Origin: Apium graveolens
Taxonomy: Eukaryota > Streptophyta > Magnoliopsida > Apiales > Apiaceae
Reading direction: 5' to 3'
Assembly: GCF_009905375.1 (NCBI RefSeq)
Contig: NC_133650.1
Location: forward strand, 142,615,296-142,679,295
Length of the DNA: 64,000 bases
Part shown: positions 22,501 through 32,690 of the stretch, in pieces
How the letters are laid out: each line of letters opens with the position of its first letter
Position numbering within the stretch: position 1 is the first letter of the stretch
The notes under the pieces: generated by a model
Databases searched by the model: none
Told to the model about the DNA's origin: nothing
The model's input: the letters and a program-made list of their open reading frames with translations, nothing else
Made by a program: the position numbers and the translations under genes

Positions 22501-23275
22501 GGTGTACTTCTTGTACAAGAAGAATGAAACTGCATTTACTTTAACTGATCATGTCAGACAGCTGGATAAGTTGGTCAAAGATTCTATTAAAATTATAAGA
22601 AGTGATAATGGCACTGAGTTCAAGAATTCAATCATGGAAGAGTTCTGCAAAGAGCATGGAATTATACAGGAATTTTCTGCACCTGGAACTCCATATCAAA
22701 ATGGAGTTGTAGAAAGAAAGAACATGACTCTCATTGAAGCTGCACGAACTATGTTTGATGAAGCAAAGCTGCCAACCTACTTTTGGGTTGAAGCTGTGCA
22801 GAGTGCTTTTTTTACACATAATGCAACACTCATAAACAAGCAAGGAAAAACACCATATGAGATGGTGAAGAAAAAGAAGCCAAATATGAAATACTTTCAT
22901 GTATTTGGTTGCAAGTGTTTTGTTCTTAAGACTCATCCTAAGCAACTGTCAAAATTTGATCTAAAAGCTGATGAAGGAATCTTTGTTGGATATCCACTTT
23001 CCACAGAAGACTTCAGAGTCTACAATTTAAGAACAAGGATTGTCATGGAATCTATCAATGTATATTTTGATGATAAGAAGATTACTGGACTTGAAGATTT
23101 CAATGATCATGATCAGCTGAGATTTGAAAATGAAGACTTAAATTCTGATTCTGTAAATTCTGATGACTTAAACTCTGAACCTGTAAGTACTGATGTCATT
23201 GAATCTGTGGTAACAACTCCAAAGGAAAATGCACCTGTCCAGGGGGAGCAAGCTGAAGATCCTACCACATCTTAA
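19588..23275 (+). pseudogene. Inverted filler: C-like gag-pol fragment inside copy B
   Basis: This plus-strand piece corresponds to copy C 10911-14627. It starts in the middle of gag (GGAAGCTACAGATCC) with no LTR, runs through gag (knuckle CYNCGERGHISPDC intact), the gag/pol double stop, a protease region with a deletion (MTGKKAGPG), and an integrase core (22280-23275, 331 codons, with RSDNGTEF and NGVVERKN), and ends abruptly after GATCCTACCACATCTTAA. It shares with C the TAA after LKV(P/T), the TGA replacing an Arg codon after NSG/NFG, and the KRRKLELT duplication. It is not an insertion by the element's own machinery, because it has no LTRs or TSD. Confidence 0.8.
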
Positions 23276-23281
23276 TGTTTT

Positions 23282-23780
23282 TGATAATATAAGTACTGAT
23301 ATCCTTAAGTCCTGACTTCCAGTAAGTACTAATTTATCCTGTTTAAATAAGATCTGAAAACTAAACATAAATCATGTTAGCCATGACATTATCAAATATA
23401 TCTAACAATCTCCCCCAACTTGTAAATTAGCATAATATACAAGTTTAACAGATATTTTATGATGTCAAAAACATTAAGTACAAATGCATGAGAATTAGAC
23501 TAGATAACTACAACTTACAGTCCTTAAAGCTTTACCAGTCTTTAACTTCTGATAACAACTTCAGTCTGTATTCATATCAGAATTTAAGTAGTTGTAGATC
23601 TTGACTTGGCTTCATCTTCTGATCTCTCTGATGTCAGGAGTTGTTCTGAGATAGTTCTTCAACAAACATCTCTCAGCATATCTAAGTTTATCAATCATCC
23701 TCCTTTTAGCATCTTTAAGTTCTGCAATATCTTCACCAATTTGAAAGATTGCAGCCCTGAGATCATTAATTCTAGCTTTT
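23282..23780 (-). repeat. 499-bp direct duplication, copy 2
   Basis: It is the right-hand copy of 19088-19586: a partial LTR (23282-23407), polypurine tract (23408-23421), and accessory ORF tail with stop at 23612. Beyond 23780 the accessory ORF continues, whereas copy 1 is cut at 19586. Confidence 0.8.
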
Positions 23781-26700
23781 CTTATATCATGATCCAGTAT
23801 GATCAAATATGCCTTATCAGACTCAAGATTGAATTCCACAGCCCTGTAACCCAGAAAGGTAGTTATAATCTTGGCAGTGTTGGGCTTTATTTCAACTATA
23901 TCACCCTTGTGATCTCTGTACTTTGGAAGATATGTGCTGTCAGACTTAACAGAATAAAGCCTTTTCTGTCTCTGAATCTGATTCTTCAAATAGTTTGCAG
24001 CACTTTCTGTTATTTTGTCATTCACTTGAAGTAAGAATAATACATGCTCCAGATCTTCAAAATACTTCAATGGAAATGCATTTTCCCTTATATGATAAAC
24101 CTTACCATCTGTCATGAAGTACAATAAGATGTGTTCTTTCAAGTAGGTATGGTAAACCATTTGTACAGATTCCAGTTGATTCAATCTCTCAGGTGTTGCT
24201 CCAATACCTGGTTCACTTAAGGAAGTTGGATCATTGGTAGTGTTCTGTATTCTTCTTGCATCAGCACTTCCCAATCCAGTTTTATCTCTTGCTTCCTTTC
24301 CAGTAACCACTCTTGCTTCAAAACCACTTGCAGCGATCTTCAAAGGTTGAGTCTTTTTTGCTTTAGTGAATCCTGGTAGGAGTGTCTTTGATTTATCTTC
24401 TGATATCAAGTTAACTTGAGCTATGTCAGAGGTTACTTGCTTCTTTGAAATATTAGAACTTATTATCTCTTGACTCTGAACAACTTGAGCCATGTCAGAG
24501 GTTGTCTTAAAAACTTTTCTTGAAGTCAGAATAAGATCATCATCTTCATCAGTAATTTCTTCATTCACAGGAGGCACATAAACCTTGATAGGTTCACCAA
24601 CTTTTTCTTTGCCCTTAGACCTTGGATCTATCTGCGGTTGTGATTTAGCCATGGTTGCTTCAGTATTTGTCCTTTCTTTTATCACAATGCCTTTGAGTTT
24701 TGGAAGTTTCTTTTTACCAGAAGCTTCAGATTTAGACTTGACTTTTTCTAATTTAAGTCTGGCTTCTTCTTCCATTAAACTCTCCAAGTCCATTCCTGGA
24801 TTTTCTTGAAGAAATAACTGTCTTGACATTTCTTCATCAATATCTAAAAGTTCATCAGAACTTATCCTTTTACCAGTAGCAGAAGTGATTCTTTTTCCAG
24901 TATCAGAACTTGTCATGTGACTTGTGATTTCAGATTTTTTTGATGAGAAACCTTTACCTTGACTATGACCTCTACCCATTCCAGAGTTTCCATGGTCATC
25001 TTTTTCATCATCCTTCCCCTTCAGTGTCTTATCAGTTTTGCATTTGGACTTAATTACTTTCTCCCCCTTTTTGGTATCAGCAGGTAAGAGAAGAGAGACA
25101 AGCAATTCCACTGAGGCTTGAATTTCATTAAGTTGAGATTGCTGAGAAGCTTGATTTTTCAGAATATCATCAATCTGAGCTTGTTGTTTCTCTTGAGTCT
25201 TCTCAATATAAGCAACTCTGTCAAAGGTAGGTTGGAAGAATTTTTTCTTATCAATCTTCTAAATTTTTTCTTGCTTCATTAATTCTTCCTGAATCTTATG
25301 AATCTCTGCATGAGTAGTTGAATGGAGACCTTGTAGATGTTTAGTACTCAATGCAGTGACTCTAAGCTGTGTTTTGAAATCATCAGTAATTAACATCTCA
25401 TCAGCTTTAATCAAGTGCTCAGCAAGATGTTGTGCAGATGGAACACAGGTAACTGAGTTCCATTCCTTAGTCCACTCCTGTCCTGCAGGAGTTTCACTCC
25501 AAGGCACTGGTGCTTCTCTGGTAACAAACTTCTTAACGAGTTCAGATTTTAGAATAGTTTGTTGAGGTGCATGTCCTGAAGGACCTGCTTCATCAGCATC
25601 TGCATTTGGAGCAGCATCACCAGTATCTCCAGCATTTGTAGCATCAGAACTTTCAGAATCAGAATCTTCTGATAAAACAACAGTATGAGAAGCAATTGAG
25701 GCTTCAGCATCATCCTCTAAGTGCTGGTCTGGATCCAAGTTCGGATCAACAGCCATATCCTGATGCTCACCTTTATTCTGATCATCATCATCCAGATGCA
25801 GAGAAGGTGTAGTAGATAATTCTGGAGTTTGAGCAGCATCAGTAACAGGTGTTGTTGATGGATTAGTTGTTGTTGGAGCTTCTAAGTAAAGTACCTCAGG
25901 CACAACCAGGTTCTGAATATCAATTTCAGGACTTGTGCCTGGATCAACAGGAGATACAGTCTTGTGAACAAGAGACACAGATGGTGTGTTAGCCATTTCA
26001 GTAGCTGCTTCATTAGTTGGAGTTAATGGAGAAGCAGGGGCTTGAGCAAATTCCTTTTCTTGTGAGATCAGAGATTCCTGATCTCCTTCCTTAGGTGTTG
26101 CTTCCTCATCATCTAAAACTGGTCCTTTTGCTCTCTGTTTCTTGTATCTCTTTGAAGATGAGGATTCCTTGGGAGGTTCAACAGAAGTCATTCTTCTAAG
26201 CCTTTTAAGAAGCTTAGATTCCCCATTTCCAGAATCCTTCGGAGAAGAAACTTTCTCAGCTACTTTGACAACAGGTTCTGATGTAGAAACCTGTTCCTCA
26301 CCATCAGACTCATCTCTCAAAACAATCCTCCTTCTCTTTTGAGGTGTTTGAGGAACAGTCTTTGTCCTCTTGGGCTTGGAAGATGAAGGCTTCACAGTAG
26401 GTCCTGAGGATGAAGGTTGGGCTGTCTGTGAAGTTGAGAGATATGATTTGAGATATGTTCTGAGTGTAGGTTGAGTAGTATGAGTGGTATGTTTTGATGG
26501 TTGCTGTGGTGTTTGGGAGGTGGTGGTTGGTTGGATATCAGAATAAACAGATCTATAGGTTTCAGGATCAGCATTTACCAAGATCTGTTTTACAGACTGA
26601 GGAATCTGTAAAGGTCTAACCACCTTTTTCTTTGTGTCAGCATTTACTAGGTCATTAAAGGCTCATTTTATAATTTTGAAAGGTGGAGTTAAGGTACTGG

Positions 26701-27364
26701 TAGGTTGGGGTTCATCAGCACAACAGAAACTATATATAAGCTGACAGAATCTAGCAAAGTAAACTATATTCCTATCCTCTGTCATCCTATCCCCAATAAA
26801 ACCTATCACAGCATTTGCAAAATCGAAATGAGTTTGGTTAATGATAGCATACCCGATGTGCTGACTCATTATAGGGATGGCATCAAAGTTGGAACACTTA
26901 TTCCCAAAAGCTTTAGTGATGCAGTCGAAGAAGAAGCTCCATTCCTTTCTGATATGAGCCCGTTTCAACTGCCCAAGCTTAGCCAAACTCTGCTCATACC
27001 CCAAACTGGCCATTAACTCTTGAAGAGCTGATTCCTCCGGGGTTGAAAAAGTACATCCTTCTGGTAAATGTAGGGCCTTGCGAATTGTACCAGGAGTCAC
27101 CACATATGTAGAATCATCCGCTTTGAAAACAATACTGGGAGTACCATGTGTACCGCCATTATCAAAGTGCCAAGTCCGCCAAAACGTCAGAACTTGTTGG
27201 CTCGAAAAGGTTAAAGGCTGGGTCAATGCATACCCAATTTCACTGTGTGCAAGAAGATCTTGCACAAAATGCAACTCAGACGGAGCTTCAGCATGATCAA
27301 GAATTGCAGCATAGTTATTTGGAACAAATTTAGCTCCATCAATGATCAAATCCTTAGGTGCCAT
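23612..27364 (-). pseudogene. Copy B accessory protein (1,250-codon frame, two in-frame stops)
   Basis: One frame runs from ATG 27364 to the stop at 23612, interrupted only by TGA (26663-26665) and TAG (25259-25261); a related fragment at 42973-44022 has AGA where B has the TGA. Residues 1-230 are a compact domain rich in Trp/Phe (FWRTWHF, EWSFFFDC, GDRMTEDR). Residues about 230-700 are a Ser/Thr/Pro/acidic low-complexity linker. The remainder is Lys/Glu-rich and ends in a helical segment (INDLRAAIFQ...AERCLLKNYL). No transmembrane segment, signal peptide or enzyme motif is seen. Sireviruses carry extra, env-like ORFs in this position, but similarity to an envelope is not visible here. Function unknown. 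Confidence 0.75.
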
Positions 27365-28081
27365 GAGAATAATTGAGATTCAAGAGTGCCTATTAGGTGT
27401 TTGATAAAATGTCTGTATGAAAAACCAACGTCAGGAGATGAGAGAGAGTAAAAGCAAAGAAAGGGAGATAAAGTTTAAAAGTAAATAAAAGATTCTATAA
27501 TCTTCTTTCTCTTTTACTTATACTTGGTAAAAAAAATTTAACCGTTGGACACCTGTCAGACATGCAGTAATAATGAATAGTTAATGGGCACGGGAAAATA
27601 GTAATCATGACTTACCCACTTGCAGTTTTTCAAGGAAAAATCGTTCCACTTACTCAGTAATTCCATTAATCGAGGTAAATCAGTTTTAATTCAAAATTTA
27701 AACTGTTCCCACATATTCAATTATTTATCACTGCAACACCAATATTCTGGAAAAAAATTCAAGTGAGAATGACCAAAATAAATCAAGTAAACAAGTACTG
27801 ATATTGTAAGATCAGAACTTAATTTAAATCAAAATAGATATGGTCATCAGAATATGAATATTTATCAGGATTTATCATTGCATTACAAAACATCTCAGAG
27901 ACAAGAACTTGCAAAAAACGATTTCATTAATATATTAAGAGAATACATTCATGAAATTTAAATTATATCAGAACTTTACAAGATTGTCCTAAGCTGCTAA
28001 ACCTAACATCAACAGCCTTTGTCCTAGCTCAAGAAGCAGGGCAAGGCTGGCGATGAAGAAAAACAGGAAGAAGAAAATAAA
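27365..28081. other. Non-coding spacer between the two accessory ORFs of copy B
   Basis: AT-rich and without ORFs of note. It contains several ATCAGAA/TTCTGATA-type motifs. On the minus strand it would be intergenic or leader sequence for the large accessory ORF. Confidence 0.5.
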
Positions 28082-28351
28082 TTATTTCTTCTTCCTACTC
28101 TCGACAAACAGAATAGCGAGTCTGATGATTCGCTCTTGCTGGCGGAGAGCTTCCATCCTTTCCTCCTCCAATCGCTCCAGATGGCGATGGTAGTCCATAT
28201 AGAAGAACAGGAGGTGGGTGAGTACCTCTTGGGGAACTGAGTCCCATATCTCATCAGGAATGGCAGTGACGTGCCATTCCTGCTGCCAGGCTTCACAGCT
28301 TAACTCCATGTTGAAGGTTTCATAGTTTAAAAACATATTGTAGTTAACCAT
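28082..28351 (-). CDS. Small accessory ORF of copy B, 89 aa
   Basis: An intact frame runs from ATG 28351 to the stop at 28082-28084. The protein starts MVNYNMFLNYETFNMEL, has a Trp-rich middle (EAWQQEWHVTAIPDEIWD), and ends in a charged helix with a basic tail (LEEERMEALRQQERIIR...ESRKKK). No known family is recognised. It lies about 75 bp downstream of a TATA-like box on the minus strand, with a pyrimidine-rich leader between, so it is the first ORF of a possible separate accessory transcript. The corresponding part of copy E is lost to the GypsyII insertion. It could be a chance ORF, but intactness in an otherwise decayed element favours a real one. Confidence 0.5.
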   Translation of the reverse strand: MVNYNMFLNYETFNMELSCEAWQQEWHVTAIPDEIWDSVPQEVLTHLLFFYMDYHRHLERLEEERMEALRQQERIIRLAILFVESRKKK

Positions 28352-28426
28352 GATGTTGTGTATATGAGGGAAAAGAGAGTAAGTGTTTGAGGAAGGAATT
28401 GATGTATAGGCTGATGTGAAGTGTTC

Positions 28427-28497
28427 GTTTATATAGGCAAGGGAATGCCATAAGATGCAAAGAAATTTAATGCTGACAGGTAGAATTAATTCTACCT
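28427..28497 (-). promoter_or_regulatory. Candidate internal promoter: palindrome plus TATA box
   Basis: On the minus strand a perfect 20-bp palindrome (28478-28497, AGGTAGAATT and its inverse) is followed about 40 bp later by CTATATAAA (28428-28436) and then the small ORF's ATG at 28351. Copy E keeps the same palindrome (56173-56192), spacing and TATA (56234-56242). Confidence 0.6.
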
Positions 28498-29828
28498 CGT
28501 CTCCCTAGACTTGGGATGACGAAAAACAGTCATTGGAAGTGTAAGTCAGGGTTAAATGCGCACAAGTAACAAGTAAAAAATTACTGTGCATTACGTGTAC
28601 CACTATCCCTAATGTTATGGACTGTTAATATTCTACCCAAACATATTCTGATTTAAAATGAGACTGTTTTTAGATTTTATCCACTAATAAGTCAAGTAAA
28701 GGATCAGAGTTTAATATCAGAACTTAGACTTATATCAGAACTTAACAGTCATCAGAACATAATTTCTTAACTCGAAAAAATGAATGCCTATCTTTGTAAT
28801 TCCTGACACAAATTCGGATATAGATTCTATAGAACTTAATCATCAGAACGTTCAATCAGAACTTGTCCTCAGAATATATGCAATTTGATACATAACCTGT
28901 TCATCTAAAATAACATAGATCACCACAGGAATTTTCATCATTTATATGGAGTGTTTATTGTGTGCATTAAGCTAAATATCATACAAAGAGTAAAGTCTGA
29001 TTCACTTCAGGACATCTTAGAAATAAGGCATAACTAAAACTTTACTAAAAACATGTCATTATTCTGAGGCCTACTATTGAATGAGTTCATACTTGAGTCC
29101 ACCTCACTTGTTTTGTGCTAATTTTGTGCATCTTTTTAAATTCCATTGTACAGTGGCTTCTCAGTGTAAGTGAGTCACGACTGCTTATCGGAATTTATGC
29201 ATTATCAGAGTATTTCTCCAGTAATCATAGAGTGTGAAAAGTCACCAAGAAAATATTTTACTTTTCTGATGCATATTTACTTAATACTAGCAATGCACTT
29301 GGGTCGTCCCTTCCACATTTTTACTCTAGATCTCAAAGGAGTACCTCATCTTAATCCTTGATTCCTTTTCTTTTTCTTTTGATAAGTGAGGTTTATCAGC
29401 AGTTAGTACATTCAACAGATTTACTAGCATCAAAACTTAACAGATGAGAAACATTATTATAGTTTGTGACTTAGTAATAATATAGACAAAGTAAACTCAA
29501 CTAAGCTCAATATCAGAATTTGCTTGTGTTAATAGATTTCCACAGAAATAATTACTTCTAACATGGGATCTTTAGTATATTGAAGATTACTAGGTTAGCA
29601 TCTAGCACATGTATCCTCATAGGATTGAATAGTTACACAAACAGACATATCATTATCAGAGTTTAGAGAGTCACATCAGACAATAGTCAGTACTTAAGCA
29701 ATTTTCATTTAAGCACAGAATACACAAAGAGAGTAATTTCTGTAAATACTGATTATAAAGTCTGATGCATCAGAACAAAACTAAGCAGATTTAGAGAAAG
29801 AACCTGAAACCATTCCAAGTTCATTTAC
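28498..29828 (-). other. Conserved 3' non-coding region of copy B between pol and accessory ORFs
   Basis: No gene is seen. It is alignable by eye with copy E 54884-56170, for example the block around 29290-29330 against 55345-55380. It is studded with ATCAGAACTT-type motifs, for example six between 28700 and 28870. Confidence 0.65.
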
Positions 29829-32678
29829 CAATCTTGTAAAAGTAGCTTCACACAGTGGTTTTGTGAAGATACTTGAATATTCTTTTCACAGTTGTTAAGT
29901 GAGGTTCTCTTGGATCTGCTTGAAATCTTGCACAAAGACAGGTAGCATACATGATATCAGGTCTACTAGCAGTTAGATAGAGTAGAGAGCCAATCATTCC
30001 TCTGTAATCAGTAATATCTACTGATTTACCAGTATCCTTGTCCAGTTTTGTTGCAGTGGCCATGAGAGTGGATGCACTTGAACAATCTTGCATTCCAAAT
30101 TTCTTCCGCAAGTTTCTGGTGTACTTAGTTTGACAAATAAAAGTGCCTTCTTCATTCTGCTTGACTTGAAGGCCCAGAAAATAGCTAAGTCCCCCCATCA
30201 TACTCATCTGATACCTTGACTGCATCAGTTTGGCAAACTTCTTGCAAAGTCTGTCAATTGTAGAACCAAAAATAATATCATCAACATATATCTGGACCAG
30301 AAGTAAGTCCTTTCCATGGTTGAGGTAGAACAGTGTTTTGTCTGTAGCTCCTCTGTTAAATCCACTTTCCAGAAGAAACTGAGCTAAAGTCTCATATCAT
30401 GCTCTTGGAGCTTGCTTAAGTCCATAAAGTGCTTTATCAAGCCTGTAGACATAATCTGGATATTTGGAATCTACAAAGCCTGGAGGTTGTTCGACATATA
30501 CTTCTTCCTCCAATTCTCCATTGAGAAAAGCACTTTTCACATCCATTTGAAAGACAGTAAACTTTTTGTGAGCAGCATAAGCCAAAAATATCCTTATGGC
30601 TTCTAATCTAGCAACTGGTGCAAATGTTTCATCATAATCAATTCCCTCATGTTGAGAATATCCTTTTGCAACCAGCCTTGCCTTATTCCTTGTAATTATG
30701 CCATCACTATTAGTTTTGTTTCTGAATACCCATTTTGTACCAACAGATCTGTTCTTTGGTCTTGGTACTAGGGTCCAGAATTTATTTCTTTCAAATTCAT
30801 TTAACTCTTCCTGCATTGCTTGCACCCAATCAGCATCTTGAAGAGCTTCTTCCACTTTCTTTGGCTCAGTCTGAGAAAGAAAAGAATTGTAAAGACATTC
30901 ATTTGAAGTACCTGTTCTAGTTCTGACACCTGCATCAGGATTTCCATTTATCAAATCAGGTGTATGTGATTTAGTCCACTTCCTTGCAGATGGAAGGTTT
31001 TCTCTAGAACTGGATGATCCCCCATGATCCATGCTGTCTTTATTTTCATTTTCTGATCCTCCCCTGAAACTATGCTCTCTGAGTTAAATTCTTCAGAATT
31101 TAGATTTTCAGACCTATCAGAACTTGGCTTATCAGAACTTGACGAATCAGAACTTGAAGAGCCAGATGTATGTTCTGATGCTTCTTGAGATGTGGTAAGA
31201 TCTTGAGTATGCTCCCCCTGCATAGGTGCATCTTCCTTTGGCGTAGTCACCACAGTTTCAATAACATCAGAGTTTAATCCATCAGAGTTTGCAGTATCAG
31301 GACTTAGATTGTCAGGATTATCAGTATCAGAATTTGAGTCTTCATTTTTAAATCTCAGCTGATCATGATCAATAAAATCTTCAAGTCCAGTAATCTTCTT
31401 ATCATCAAAAGAGGCATTGATAGATTCCATGACCACTCTTGTTCTCAAGTTATAGACTCTGAAGGCTTTTGTGGAAAGTGGATATCCAACAAAAATTCCT
31501 TCATCAGCTTTTAAATCAAATTTAGATAGCTGTTCAGGATGAGTCTTAAGAACAAAACACTTGCATCCAAATACATGAAAATACTTCAGATTTGGCTTCT
31601 TTCTCTTCACCATCTCATATGGTGTCTTTCCTTGCTTGTTGATAAGTGTTGCATTCTGAGTAAAACAAGCAGTCTGCACAGCTTCAGCCCAGTGGTAGGT
31701 TGGAAGCTTTGCTTCATCAAGCATTATACGTGCAGCTTCAATGAGAGTTCTATTCTTCCTTTCAACAACTCCATTTTGCTGTGGAGTTCCAGGAGCTGAA
31801 AATTCTTGCTTGATTCCATGGTTTTTGCAGAACTCTTCCATTATCAAATTCTTGAACTCAGTACCATTATCACTTCTTATTATCTTTACTGAGTCTTTGA
31901 CCAATTTATCCAGGTGCCTGGCATGATCAATCAAGATAGATGCAGTTTCACTTTTTGCGTGCAAGAAATACACCCATGTGTATCTGGTGAACTCATCCAC
32001 TATGACCAACGCATATTTCTTCTTTGCAATAGACATGACATTTAATGGACCAAATAGATCAACATGTAGTAGGTGATAAGGCTCAAGAATTAATGATTCA
32101 GTCTTGCTCTTGAATGAGGATTTTCTTTGTTTATCCTTCTGACAAGAATCACAAAGGCCATCAGGAGCAAATACTGACTTTGGCAGTCCTCTCACAAGAT
32201 CTTTCTTGACTAGTTCATTTATATTGTTGAAATTTAAATGAGAGAGTTTCTTGTGCCAATTCCAGCTTTCTTCAATTGATGCTCTACTCATCAGACAGAT
32301 TGCAGAACCATCAGTACTTGTTGAAAGCTTAGCTTCATAAATGTTACCACGCCTGAATCCTTTCAGAACAACTTTTCCTGTAGATTTACTTACAACTTCA
32401 CAGTGTTCTTCAAAGAAATCAACATGATAACCTCTATCACAGATTTGACTTATACTCAGCAGATTATGTTTAAGTCCTGAGACCAGAGCTACTTCCTTAA
32501 TGATGACATTCCCAAGATTGATATTGCCATATCCCAATATTTTTCCAATGTTGTCATCTCCATAAGAAACACTTGGGTCAGCTTTCTCCACAAAGTTTGA
32601 TAGCAGGGCTTTATTTCCAGTCATATGTCCTGAACATCCAATGTCCAGAACTAGGATGTTTTTCCTGTTACCCTGCAA
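29829..32678 (-). pseudogene. pol: Copy B pol: protease, integrase, RT, deleted RNase H
   Basis: The frame from 32678 gives a protease motif with a changed active site (LDIGCSGHMTG instead of DSG), a pre-integrase zinc region, an integrase core with HVDLFGP, RSDNGTEF and NGVVERKNRT, then a Ser/Asp-rich linker and a frameshift near 31040. RT continues at 31032-30397 up to a TGA in place of Trp (APRA*YETL), then LVQIYVDD (YVDD at 30277-30288) and [19 protein letters not shown]. At AAGATA (29866-29871) the sequence jumps from FKYL to the C-terminal IFTKPL, deleting the RNase H core (449 bp relative to copy E). Not functional. Confidence 0.85.
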
Positions 32679-32690
32679 TCACAAAGACCA

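Noticed and set aside
23612..27364. Retroviral-type envelope gene
   Set aside because: The position 3' of pol suggests it, but no signal peptide, transmembrane segment or glycosylation-rich ectodomain is visible.
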